A stretch of DNA of 64,000 bases from Fodinicurvata fenggangensis DSM 21160. GTDB lineage: Bacteria > Pseudomonadota > Alphaproteobacteria > Kiloniellales > DSM-21159. The notes under the pieces were generated by a model. It did not search any database and was not told the DNA's origin. It saw only the letters and a list, made by a program, of their open reading frames with translations. Both the position numbers and the translations under genes were made by a program. Positions 18,843-27,353 of the stretch are shown piece after piece (position 1 is the first letter of the stretch; the number at the start of each line of letters is the position of its first letter). The stretch lies in NCBI RefSeq assembly GCF_000686045.1, contig NZ_JMLV01000001.1, positions 372,001 to 436,000 of the forward strand, in the 5' to 3' direction.

Positions 18843-20374
18843 GCAGCCCGTCTACGCCAACAGGAAGTGCTGCTCCGCCTGCCAGCTTGGCCGTATGGGT
18901 CTGTTTTCTTGCCATGTGCCTGGGCATGTTCATGGCAATTCTCGACATCCAGATCGTAGTGACGTCGCTGCCGGCAATCGCCCAGGCACTCGAGATCCCA
19001 GAAAATCAGATGAGCTGGGTGCAGACAGCCTATCTCATTGCCGAGGTGATCGCCATCCCGTTGACCGGATTGTTGACGCATACACTGTCACTCAGGGGAT
19101 TGTTCCTGATCGCGCTCTCAATCTTTACGGCCGCTTCGAGTGCCTGCGCATTCGCTACAGGCTTCGAGGGTTTGGTGGCTGCACGCATCGTGCAGGGGTT
19201 TGCGGGCGGTTGCCTGATTCCCTTGGTGTTCTCCTCCGTCTTCCTGATGTTTCCAAAATCCAGTCAGGGCACAGCGACCACGATCGCCGGTGCCATGGCG
19301 GTTCTGGCACCAACTCTTGGACCGACGGTAGGTGGCTACATTACCGAGACTTACAGCTGGATGTGGCTTTTTCTCGTGAACGTTGGTCCGGGAATTCTTG
19401 CGGTGGTGGTGGTCGCGGTCCTGGCACCGCGCGAGCGCAGTAACTGGAGCTTGTTCAAACGGATTGACTGGATCGCCCTTGGCAGCCTCGCCATCGGTCT
19501 GACGGCTCTTGAAATCGCTTTAAAGGAGGGGCCACAAAAGGGCTGGTTGTCGGCCCCGACACTACCACTCGCGATCATCTTCCTGTTCGCGAGCCTTGGG
19601 TTCCTGGCACGATCGCTGCGCTATAGCGAGCCCATAGTTGATTTGCGACTGTTTGGTGAGCGAAACTTTGCAGTGGCGGGTGTGATCAGTTTCCTGTTCG
19701 GGATCGGGCTGTTCTCGACCGTCTATCTGATGGCGATATTCCTTGGCCTCGTACGGCTTCATGATCCTCTTGCAATTGGGCTGGTGATGCTGGTGACAGG
19801 TGTCGCGCAGCTCATCGCCGCCCCAGCGGTTGTCCAGCTCGAACTGCGGATCGATGCGCGGCTTTTAACAGCAGCCGGCCTCGCGATCTTCTCGGTGGGG
19901 CTCGCCATGAGCGGCTGGCAAACGCCCACAACCGATTATGAAGAGATGTTCTGGCCGCAGGTCGTCCGTGGCATTGGCATCATGTTGTGCCTCATACCGC
20001 CGACACGGCTGGCACTGGGAAAACTTGACACGGCTCGTGTGCCCGATGGCAGCGCATTGTTCAATCTCATGCGAAATCTCGGTGGTGCTATCGGCATCGC
20101 GATGACGGACACTATTCTATGGCAGCGCACGCCACACCATGCCGATGCATTCGGACGAAAGCTAATGGAGGGGGACGTCGAGGCAGCAAAATTCGTTGGC
20201 GTGCCGCTCAATCTCCTTCCGCCCTCTGGCGTGGTGCCATCGACGCAAGATATTGCCCTGGCCCAGCCCCTCATCAAAGCAGCTGCTCTCACGCTTGCGA
20301 TCAACGAGGCATGGCTGGTGCTGGCTGGTGTGATGGCGGCGGGCCTTCTGGTGCTGCTTGCCGCCCGCAACTGA
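18839..20374 (+). CDS. MFS transporter, DHA2 (EmrB/QacA) type drug exporter
   Basis: A 511-residue, about 14-helix major facilitator protein. The N-terminal AILDIQIVVTSLPAI is the DHA2 motif (DxTIVNVALP-like). The family motif C region appears as GPTVGGYITE, and RIVQGFAGG is also typical. These are proton-driven inner-membrane exporters of amphipathic compounds. It overlaps the ICMT-like gene by 4 bp and is the last gene of the PKS-methyltransferase-exporter cassette. It is probably the exporter of the cassette product (inference from context). Confidence 0.9.
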   Translation: MSSPSTPTGSAAPPASLAVWVCFLAMCLGMFMAILDIQIVVTSLPAIAQALEIPENQMSWVQTAYLIAEVIAIPLTGLLTHTLSLRGLFLIALSIFTAASSACAFATGFEGLVAARIVQGFAGGCLIPLVFSSVFLMFPKSSQGTATTIAGAMAVLAPTLGPTVGGYITETYSWMWLFLVNVGPGILAVVVVAVLAPRERSNWSLFKRIDWIALGSLAIGLTALEIALKEGPQKGWLSAPTLPLAIIFLFASLGFLARSLRYSEPIVDLRLFGERNFAVAGVISFLFGIGLFSTVYLMAIFLGLVRLHDPLAIGLVMLVTGVAQLIAAPAVVQLELRIDARLLTAAGLAIFSVGLAMSGWQTPTTDYEEMFWPQVVRGIGIMLCLIPPTRLALGKLDTARVPDGSALFNLMRNLGGAIGIAMTDTILWQRTPHHADAFGRKLMEGDVEAAKFVGVPLNLLPPSGVVPSTQDIALAQPLIKAAALTLAINEAWLVLAGVMAAGLLVLLAARN

Positions 20375-20483
20375 CATAGCCAGACAGACGAGGAAGCTGT
20401 TGCGATTGCTGATTGTTTCCTGCGGAATGATCGCCAGGTCATGCAAGCGGGCCTGCCAATCTATGACTGCTGCCTCCGGTTTT

Positions 20484-20523
20484 CTTTCCCCTAAGATACA
20501 TTCGTAAAAAAATCTTAGGAAAG
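20484..20523. repeat. Inverted repeat spanning the 3' end of the NMO gene
   Basis: CTTTCC-CC-TAAGAT at 20484-20497 and ATCTTAGGAAAG at 20512-20523 form an inverted repeat. A perfect core (CCTAAGAT/ATCTTAGG) is flanked by CTTT/AAAG, with a two-base asymmetry and a 14-base A-rich loop. The right arm contains the stop codon of the minus-strand nitronate monooxygenase gene. It lies between convergent genes and could terminate transcription or stabilise 3' ends. It has no T-run directly after the stem on either strand. Confidence 0.5.
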
Positions 20524-21594
20524 AAGCTCCTCGGCTTGCTTCCACAAAGCGTCGGCCAGCTCCTCTGCGGGGCGGGTTTGCGCCAAGTGCGCTGACTGTC
20601 CGGCCCAGGCCTGCATGCGCGACAGTTCATTGTTCTTCGTGGCCTCACTGCGCATGGCCTGGGTCAGGCTGCGCTGGACTGGATAGGGCGCTGGTTCGGG
20701 GGTATCCGGTCTGTGGGCTGCACGCAGGTAGTCGTTGACCAGGGAGCGCCCTGCCCGGCCCGAGAAAGCCCGGGTCAGCCGGGTATCTTCAGGGTTGGCC
20801 CGGCCGATCCCCTCACTCCAGACCGAAGGCAGAGCTGCTTCCGGGGTCCGCAGGAAACCGGTTCCGATTTGAACTGCGGAAGCCCCCAGAAGAAGGGCTG
20901 CCGCCGTTCCGCGCGCATCCGCTATGCCACCGGTGGCGATGACAGGGACTTCCACGGCATCGACCACGGCCGGCAGCAGAGAGAACAGCCCGATCATCGC
21001 CGTCTCGGCAGACTCGGCCTGGAAGGCACCACGGTGTCCTCCTGCCTCCATGCCCTGAGCGACGAGCGCATCCGCGCCGGCTTCTTCCGCCGCTTTTGCC
21101 TCGTCAACAGTGGTCACCGTTGCAAACCAGCGAATGCCTTTTTCCTTCATTCGATGCACGAACTCCGAAGAGTAGACACCCATAATGGAGGATATGACTG
21201 TGGGGCCTGCCTCCAGCATTGCCTCGCATTGTTCTGAAAAATCCGGTGCAGCGACCTCGATTGCTTCAGGTTCCACTTCCGGTCCCCAGTCGGACAGGAA
21301 ACGGCAGACTGCTCGTTCATGCGCTACGTCCCTTTCAGCCGGGGGATCGGGGATCCAGAGGTTCATCTGGAAACCACCATTGCTGCGAGCGCGAAAACTT
21401 GCGGCCCACTCCTGTATGGCGTCGGGCTGCATCAGCAGGGCGCCACAGGCTCCCAATCCTCCGGCATTGGCAACGGCTGCCGAGAGTTGGGGAGGACAGG
21501 CTCCAGCCATCGGTGCCAGCAGGATTGGCATTCGCAGTCCCAAGCTGCTGCAGAATTTCTCTGCGCGTGCGATGTCGGTCTCCCTTTTGGCCAT
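20515..21594 (-). CDS. Nitronate monooxygenase family flavoprotein (NPD-type)
   Basis: A 359-residue FMN-dependent TIM-barrel enzyme of the 2-nitropropane dioxygenase / nitronate monooxygenase family. PILLAPMAGACPP at about 23-35 and AQGMEAGGHRG at about 190-200 are the family's FMN and active-site motifs, with the catalytic His in GGHRG. VIATGGIADARG and GASAVQIGTGF form the FMN phosphate site. Members oxidise nitronates such as propionate-3-nitronate; some relatives are enoyl-ACP reductases (FabK), which lack the GGHRG arrangement seen here. It is monocistronic and divergent from the SHMT-like gene. Confidence 0.88.
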   Translation of the reverse strand: MAKRETDIARAEKFCSSLGLRMPILLAPMAGACPPQLSAAVANAGGLGACGALLMQPDAIQEWAASFRARSNGGFQMNLWIPDPPAERDVAHERAVCRFLSDWGPEVEPEAIEVAAPDFSEQCEAMLEAGPTVISSIMGVYSSEFVHRMKEKGIRWFATVTTVDEAKAAEEAGADALVAQGMEAGGHRGAFQAESAETAMIGLFSLLPAVVDAVEVPVIATGGIADARGTAAALLLGASAVQIGTGFLRTPEAALPSVWSEGIGRANPEDTRLTRAFSGRAGRSLVNDYLRAAHRPDTPEPAPYPVQRSLTQAMRSEATKNNELSRMQAWAGQSAHLAQTRPAEELADALWKQAEELLS

Positions 21595-21730
21595 GACCCC
21601 CTACCTTCTCATTTAAAAGAATATCTGCCCTGAATGTTATCCTGATTCGTGGATAAATCATTGATTGAATTTACCTTGATAGCCGGCTTCATTATCCAGC
21701 ATTCAAGCTTTGTAAGAGGAAGAATGGCAG

Positions 21731-23047
21731 ATGTTGGAAAGACGCTCCTGGGTTCCTGAAGATTGTGAAGACTACATACAGGGCCTTGCACAGGATTACG
21801 CAGAACGAACAAGCGATGTTCTTGAGGGGGAACTGCATGCGCTGGTTCGCCGGAACCGGATCATACATGAAGCGGATTGCATCAACCTCAATCCAGCCAC
21901 CAATGCCATGAATCCGCGAGCAGAGGCTTTGCTGTCGCAAGGCCTGGGATCCCGTCCTTCGCTTGGCTACCCGGGTGACAAGTACGAGATGGGATTGGAG
22001 GCCATTGAGAAGATCGAGATCATGACCGCAGAGTTGGCGAGTCAGGTTTTCGAAGCCCGCTATGCCGAGATACGCGTACCTTCAGGCGCGATCGCCAACC
22101 TCTATGCCTTCATGGCCATGACCCAACCAGGCGACAGTATCATTGCCCCTCCAGAAACCCTGGGAGGCCATGTTACACACCACAAGGATGGCTCCGCCGG
22201 GCTCTATGGCGTCGTAACACACCCCGCCCCTGTCGATGCCAGCGGCTATGGGGTGGAGCTCGATGGCCTGCGTGAACTGGCAGTGCGGGTGAGACCAAAG
22301 GTCATTACAGTCGGCAGCAGCTTGAACCTTTTTCCCCATCCAATTTCCGAGATTCGGGCGATTGCCGATGAAGTTGGGGCATGGGTCCTGTTTGACGCGG
22401 CCCACATGTCCGGAATGATTGCAGGCCGTGCCTGGCAGCAGCCACTAAAGGAAGGTGCCCATATCATGACACTGAGCACCTACAAGTCTCTGGCGGGCCC
22501 ACCCTCCGGTATGATCCTGACCAACGAGCCCGAATTGGCCCGTCGGATTGATTCCATAGCCTTTCCCGGACTGACCGCCAACTTCGATGCGGCCAAGGCC
22601 GCTGCACTGGCCATGACACTGCTGGATTGGAAAGATCATGGCCGGGCGTATGCCGCCGCCATGGCCAGGGTTGCCCAGGCTCTGGCGCGTGCTTTGGTAG
22701 AGCGGGACTTGCCTGTCTTCGGATTGGAGAAAGGGATTACAACATCCCAGCAGTTTGCGCTTGAGGCTGCCAGTCTGGGAGGCGGCCAGGCGGCAGCAAA
22801 ACTGCTCAGGCAAGGCAACATCCTGAGTTGCGGCATTGGACTCCCCATGGATGCCGTCCCCGGTGACATGAATGGCTTGCGCCTGGGCAGCCCAGAGATT
22901 GTTCGATGGGGCATGACGGAACATGACACGCCGCAAATAGCCGACTTCATCGCCGATATTCTGAAGCAGCGCCGCCATGCCAAGACGGTCGCCAAGGAAG
23001 TTTCCGAATTCCGCAGGCCATTCAACAAGATTCACTTCGCGCGTTGA
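21731..23047 (+). CDS. Serine hydroxymethyltransferase-like PLP enzyme
   Basis: A 438-residue fold-type I PLP enzyme clearly related to SHMT. It has INLNPATNAM near 51-60, LGYPGDKYEMG at 78-88, GGHVTHH at 145-151, FDAAHMSG at 221-228 and the Schiff-base lysine Lys252. The lysine motif here is STYKSLAGPPSG, whereas authentic SHMT has TTTHKTLRGPRGG: the His before the Lys is Tyr and the Arg after it is Ala. The residues after GGH also differ from the usual GGHLTHG. It is therefore probably not the housekeeping GlyA but a paralogue, for example acting on alpha-methylserine or as an aldolase on a beta-hydroxy amino acid. It stands alone, convergent with alkB. Confidence 0.8.
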   Translation: MLERRSWVPEDCEDYIQGLAQDYAERTSDVLEGELHALVRRNRIIHEADCINLNPATNAMNPRAEALLSQGLGSRPSLGYPGDKYEMGLEAIEKIEIMTAELASQVFEARYAEIRVPSGAIANLYAFMAMTQPGDSIIAPPETLGGHVTHHKDGSAGLYGVVTHPAPVDASGYGVELDGLRELAVRVRPKVITVGSSLNLFPHPISEIRAIADEVGAWVLFDAAHMSGMIAGRAWQQPLKEGAHIMTLSTYKSLAGPPSGMILTNEPELARRIDSIAFPGLTANFDAAKAAALAMTLLDWKDHGRAYAAAMARVAQALARALVERDLPVFGLEKGITTSQQFALEAASLGGGQAAAKLLRQGNILSCGIGLPMDAVPGDMNGLRLGSPEIVRWGMTEHDTPQIADFIADILKQRRHAKTVAKEVSEFRRPFNKIHFAR

Positions 23048-23072
23048 CCCAGCCTGTTCGATCAGGACTGTT

Positions 23073-23750
23073 CTACCGGGATTTCCGGAAAGTGAGGTTA
23101 ATGCGGCAGGCTCCAAAGAGGGGATGCGTGCCTTCTTCCAAGGGCTGAATGCCATGATAGTTCAGGCGTGAAGCACCGCCCCAGACCAGTACATCGCCGT
23201 GGTCCAGAGGGATACGGGTCTGCTTCTCGCTGCGTTTTGCACCGCCAAAAAGGAAAACGGCCGGCAAGCCCAAGGAGACCGATACGATGGGAGCCGAGAA
23301 GTCCAGTTCATCCCGGTCCTGATGCAGGCTCAGGCGAGCACCTGGACGGTACCGGTTGATCAGGCAGGAATCAGGGCTGAACTCTGCAAAGCCTGCCTTG
23401 TCGGCAGCGGCTGCGGCCAAATCCAGAAAGCGCGCCGGCATGGGGGGCCAAGGGCGGTCATTTGCGGGATCCCTGGCAGCGTAACGATATCCCTTCCTGT
23501 CGGAAACCCAGCCAAATTGGCCGCAATTGCTCATTTCCACGGACATTTGCCGCCCACCGGGTGTGCTCATCCTTCGAAACGGGGCCTGCTCCGTGATTTG
23601 CTCTATGAGCGCCAGTAGTTGCTTGTCCCAGCTGCCGGCATAGCCGCGAAGCAAAACTGAATCGCGGGCAAAATGCCATATTTCAGCTTTCCCCCTCTCC
23701 TGCTCGAAAAGGCCGGGTAGTGTAGGAGATTGACCATCCAACGAGGGCAT
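23073..23750 (-). CDS. alkB: DNA oxidative demethylase AlkB
   Basis: A 225-residue Fe(II)/2-oxoglutarate dioxygenase that repairs 1-methyladenine and 3-methylcytosine in DNA. The iron ligands are His143 and Asp145 (SLHQDRDE) and His199 (LNYHGI). The 2-oxoglutarate-binding RINLTFR closes the protein. NRYRPGARLSLHQD and GDVLVWGG match E. coli AlkB closely, and the length is also typical. It lies alone on the minus strand between the SHMT-like gene (25 bp between stops) and wecB. No Ada box was seen. Confidence 0.95.
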   Translation of the reverse strand: MPSLDGQSPTLPGLFEQERGKAEIWHFARDSVLLRGYAGSWDKQLLALIEQITEQAPFRRMSTPGGRQMSVEMSNCGQFGWVSDRKGYRYAARDPANDRPWPPMPARFLDLAAAAADKAGFAEFSPDSCLINRYRPGARLSLHQDRDELDFSAPIVSVSLGLPAVFLFGGAKRSEKQTRIPLDHGDVLVWGGASRLNYHGIQPLEEGTHPLFGACRINLTFRKSR

Positions 23751-23861
23751 AGCGTCTCACGATCCAAGTCTCAGACAATTCCGATCAACCATGGTAGCGA
23801 GATAGAAGCGCCTTTCGAAGATGCAATGGGCAAGGGCGGGCTAAAGCGTTTACGAGTGTAG

Positions 23862-25037
23862 TTAGCCAGCCAGCGCCGCTTCATCATGGACCGGCATAAG
23901 GCTGCTCTGAACAATCTGTGCGATGCGAGGCGCCGCGTTTCCATCGCCATAGGGATTGGCTGCTTTTGCCATGCTTCGGTAATAGGCCGGCTGTTCCAGA
24001 AGCTTTGTGACTTCAACCAGGATGCGCTCAGGTTGCGTGCCCACAAGCTTGACCGTACCGGCCTGAACCGCTTCCTGTCTTTCCGTCGTCTCGCGCAAGA
24101 CCAGGACAGGTTTTGCAAAGGCCGGTGCTTCTTCCTGCACACCGCCACTGTCCGTCAGGACGATAGCCGCGCAACTGAGAGTGTAAACGAAATCCATGTA
24201 AGGCAGTGGTGAACAGAGTCTTATGTTGGGCCACATCTCAAGTTCTTCCTTGAGGTCGGCCCGGACCCGCGGGTTGGGGTGCCAGGGAAGCAGGATCGGG
24301 ATTGCGGGATACTTCATGGCTATCCGGTTCAAGGCCTGCGCCAGATTGCGGAAGCCGTGCCCCATATTCTCGCGCCGATGGCCGGTCACCAGAATGAAGG
24401 GCTGATCTGGCGGTTGACCAAGTCGCTGTTGCAGGTCGCGCTCCATTTCAAGCCTGACGGCTGGATATCTGCGCCAGCGCTGCTCCAGATGCTTCAGGGA
24501 ATCGATGACCGGGTTTCCGGTAACGTGAATGGTTTGATCTCCAATTCCTTCCCCTATCAAGGACTGGCGGTTCTGTTCCGTGGGAGCGAAATGCAAGCCC
24601 GCGAGCCTGGAAATGATTTGTCGATTCCCCTCCTCAGGGAAGGGCGCTTCAAGACTTCCGGTCCGAAGTCCAGCCTCCACATGGGAAACGGGTATACGAT
24701 TGTAGAAAGCAGCCAGGGCGCCTGCGAGTGTTGAGTTGGTGTCGCCTTGAACAATCACATGATCAGGCCTGTCCTCGGTTAACACCTGGTCCAGAGCCTG
24801 GGTGGCTCTTGCCAGTGAACGTGCAGGGCTCTGGCTTTCCCGCATGATGTCCAGATTGTAGTCCGGACGAATGCGAAAGAGTTCAAGCACGGGAGGCAGC
24901 AGTTCACGGTGCTGGCCCGTGTTACAGACACGCACCTCGGCGTTTGTCTGGAGTTGCTTCTTCAGCGCCCTGATGACTGGCGCCAGCTTGATGGCCTCGG
25001 GCCTGGTGCCCAGCACGAAAAGAACGGCTTTCTTCAT
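23862..25037 (-). CDS. wecB: UDP-N-acetylglucosamine 2-epimerase (non-hydrolysing)
   Basis: A 391-residue GT-B-like epimerase that interconverts UDP-GlcNAc and UDP-ManNAc for surface polysaccharides. The N-terminal FVLGTRPEAIKLAPV, the central QGDTNSTLAGALAAF with HVEAGLRTG, the RRENMG block and LTDSGGVQEEAPAF near 290 are the family's conserved parts. The ATG at 25037 is chosen because the family starts just before this Rossmann strand. It is divergent from the first ELM1-family gene, 168 bp apart, which hints at a shared envelope-glycan role. No UDP-ManNAc dehydrogenase is adjacent. Confidence 0.94.
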   Translation of the reverse strand: MKKAVLFVLGTRPEAIKLAPVIRALKKQLQTNAEVRVCNTGQHRELLPPVLELFRIRPDYNLDIMRESQSPARSLARATQALDQVLTEDRPDHVIVQGDTNSTLAGALAAFYNRIPVSHVEAGLRTGSLEAPFPEEGNRQIISRLAGLHFAPTEQNRQSLIGEGIGDQTIHVTGNPVIDSLKHLEQRWRRYPAVRLEMERDLQQRLGQPPDQPFILVTGHRRENMGHGFRNLAQALNRIAMKYPAIPILLPWHPNPRVRADLKEELEMWPNIRLCSPLPYMDFVYTLSCAAIVLTDSGGVQEEAPAFAKPVLVLRETTERQEAVQAGTVKLVGTQPERILVEVTKLLEQPAYYRSMAKAANPYGDGNAAPRIAQIVQSSLMPVHDEAALAG

Positions 25038-25205
25038 ATGCCCCCGACTTTTATGTTCTTGTGCCAACAGTGGGACGGGTTCCATCCTTGGCGTGTGGTA
25101 GTTGATCCAATGCAAATATTAGTTTTAGTGATATTTTTATAAAATGGAAGATAAAATGCCACTGACGGCCCGTGTGATAGCTGTAGCGACGGCAGGGAGG
25201 TGTTC

Positions 25206-26324
25206 ATGAGCACCACCTTCAACAGTGCAGAACGGGCCGCGCCGCGTGTCTGGCTGGTTATCGGCGACAAGCTTGGCGATAACGCACAGGTTGAAATTCT
25301 GGCAAAAGCATTGGGGTGGCCTGTCGAAAGTCGGAATCTTCGCTTCCGGTCTCAATACATATACGGCAAACCCCGTTTCCGCCCTTCTCTGTATCATCTG
25401 GACAGGCGGGCATCCGATTCGCTTGAGCCCCCTTGGCCAGACCTTGTTCTGACTATTGGCCGGCGCCCCTCAATGGCAGCTCTCTGGATAAAGCGGCAAT
25501 CAGGCGGACGAACCAAGGTCGTCATTGTGGGGCGTCCAAAGCGGTACTTTGACGAATTCGACCTTGTGGTGGGCACTCCTCAGTACAGACTGCCGGATCG
25601 ACAGAATGTGGTGACCCTGGATCTGCCGCTCATGCGGGCTGACATGCAGCGCCTGGAACAGGGCAAGAAGGACTGGGCTGGCGTGATGAACGACCTTCCC
25701 CGCCCCCTCACGGCTGTGCTGATCGGCGGGCAGACACGCCCTTTTCGTTTTGATGGCGAGGCCGCAGAAGAATTCTTGCAGAAACTTTCCCAGACTCCGG
25801 GCTTGTCGGAGGGCACGCTTTACATCACCACGAGCCGCCGAACACCCCGTGCCGTTGGTGAAACGCTGGCGCGCAGACTGCCATCGAACGCGCGGCTGTA
25901 TCGTTGGGAGAGCGGCCGTGATGACAACCCCTATTTCGGTCTGCTGGCCTGTGCCGACAGGTTTGTGGTTACCGGGGACAGTATTTCCATGATGGTTGAG
26001 GTGGCCCGGCTTGAGCGCCCACTCGCCATCTATCCCCTGCCCTATCGGCGCAGCCCGATTGTCTCGCTTTATGAAAAAATGACCGACCTTCTGCATGGCC
26101 GTGAAGCATGGCGCTGGCTGGGGGAATTTCTAAGTGATCGAGGTCTGATTGGCTACCCTCGTCGTTTGCCAGACCTGCACGATCGCCTGGTACGTCAAGG
26201 TCGGGCGGTCATGCTGGGGCAACCCTTCGTCCAACCGCCCTCATTCGTTGACCAGGATCTTGATCGGGCGGCCGCAGCCATCAAGCAGCTTTTCAGTAGT
26301 TTGCCTGCCTCGAGCGGATCATAG
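25206..26324 (+). CDS. ELM1/DUF1022 family protein, copy A
   Basis: A 372-residue protein of the family named after plant mitochondrial fission factor ELM1. The N-terminal VWLVIGDKLGDNAQVEILAKALGWP and LEPPWPDLVLTIGRR are signature blocks. The centre has TPQYRLP and a strand-loop PLTAVLIGGQTRPF. The C-terminal half has DNPYFGLLACADRFVVTGDSISMM, which looks like a GT-B donor-site loop. That suggests a glycosyltransferase fold (inference; bacterial function is not established). The ATG at 25206 has an excellent ribosome site (GGGAGG, 5 bases upstream). The glycosyltransferase-like gene follows 65 bp later, and a second pair of the same families lies at 56875-58975. Confidence 0.82.
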   Translation: MSTTFNSAERAAPRVWLVIGDKLGDNAQVEILAKALGWPVESRNLRFRSQYIYGKPRFRPSLYHLDRRASDSLEPPWPDLVLTIGRRPSMAALWIKRQSGGRTKVVIVGRPKRYFDEFDLVVGTPQYRLPDRQNVVTLDLPLMRADMQRLEQGKKDWAGVMNDLPRPLTAVLIGGQTRPFRFDGEAAEEFLQKLSQTPGLSEGTLYITTSRRTPRAVGETLARRLPSNARLYRWESGRDDNPYFGLLACADRFVVTGDSISMMVEVARLERPLAIYPLPYRRSPIVSLYEKMTDLLHGREAWRWLGEFLSDRGLIGYPRRLPDLHDRLVRQGRAVMLGQPFVQPPSFVDQDLDRAAAAIKQLFSSLPASSGS

Positions 26325-26389
26325 AGCCTGGGGTTTTCTTTGCGGACAGCAGACGCATTTGCTATCCAGTTTTCAGTAAGGAAAAAGGG

Positions 26390-27322
26390 GTGTTGCCCGT
26401 GTCACCAAAGGCCTGTGTTTTCATACATACCAATCCCAAGCAGATGCTTGGAGCGCTGGTATCGCAGTACTCCCTCAAGCGGAATTCGCAAAATCCGGAT
26501 GCTTTCGACGTCAGGATCATTTCCACGGATGACTTTCCCTTCCTGTCAAAGAAGGAAGGAGAGCCTTTTCTGAGGAATGGCGGGACACGGGTCTGGCGGA
26601 TGGATGACCTGCAGTCCTTCACCCCCCTGCGTTTTACCCCACCAGAACTGATGGGCTATGAAGGACGCGCTGTTGTAATTGATCCCGATATATTTGCCGT
26701 GGGGGATATCAACGAACTTCTGCAAAGAGATATGCAGGGCAAGGCGATTCTCTGCCGGACCCGCTCCGGAAAACGCTCCGGCAGCCAGGAATGCATGGCG
26801 ACCAGTGTCATGCTTCTCGAGTGCGCGAAATTGCGCCACTGGAAGGCCGACGAACAGTTCCAGAAGCTGTTCGACTATGAACTCGACTATGCAGACTGGA
26901 TCTGTCTGCACAAGGAAGATCGCTCGGCCATAGGCTTGCTTGAGAACTGCTGGAACGACCTGGACCACCTGGATGACACTACGAAGCTTCTACACAATAC
27001 GAAGCGCCAGACACAGCCTTGGAAAACTGGGCTCCCGGTTGACTTTGTCTCGGCCAATCGCCGTTTCCAACTGCTGAAACCAAAAAGCTGGGTTCAGTCC
27101 ATCCGTACACAGGTTCTGGGCCTATCTCCCTATCACGGGCAGTATCGGCGCCACCCGGACCCCAAGCAGGAATCCTACTTCTTCACCCTCCTCGCGGAAT
27201 GTCTGGAGAAGGGCATCGTAACCCGGGATCAACTCGAAGACGAAATGAGCCGCAATCACATAAGGCACGATGCGCTGGACATGATTTCCAGGCACGGGCC
27301 TGCAGTATCAGCGGCTTCATGA
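26390..27322 (+). CDS. Putative glycosyltransferase-like protein, copy A (family unassigned)
   Basis: A 310-residue soluble protein with no signal peptide. I do not recognise a named family with certainty. The layout suggests a GT-A-type nucleotide-sugar enzyme: an N-terminal strand followed by FIHTNPKQM, a mid-region RAVVIDPDIFAVGDI whose DPD resembles a DxD metal motif, CMATSVMLL, and a late TKLLHNTKRQTQPW. Against copy B at 56875-57777, 73 of 99 residues from the HTN motif to GDI-x-ELL are identical by hand count, so they are recent paralogues. GTG at 26390 is used; GTG at 26399 would match copy B's N-terminus better. It is 65 bp after ELM1 copy A, probably co-transcribed. Confidence 0.6.
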   Translation: MLPVSPKACVFIHTNPKQMLGALVSQYSLKRNSQNPDAFDVRIISTDDFPFLSKKEGEPFLRNGGTRVWRMDDLQSFTPLRFTPPELMGYEGRAVVIDPDIFAVGDINELLQRDMQGKAILCRTRSGKRSGSQECMATSVMLLECAKLRHWKADEQFQKLFDYELDYADWICLHKEDRSAIGLLENCWNDLDHLDDTTKLLHNTKRQTQPWKTGLPVDFVSANRRFQLLKPKSWVQSIRTQVLGLSPYHGQYRRHPDPKQESYFFTLLAECLEKGIVTRDQLEDEMSRNHIRHDALDMISRHGPAVSAAS

Positions 27323-27353
27323 TGCCACTTCACGTCAGATACGGAACATATCA

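Noticed and set aside
20375-20515. A search for a repeated tRNA-Ser 3' end marking an integration site
   Set aside because: No copy of the T-arm/acceptor end of the tRNA was seen between the exporter gene and the NMO gene, and no integrase is present.
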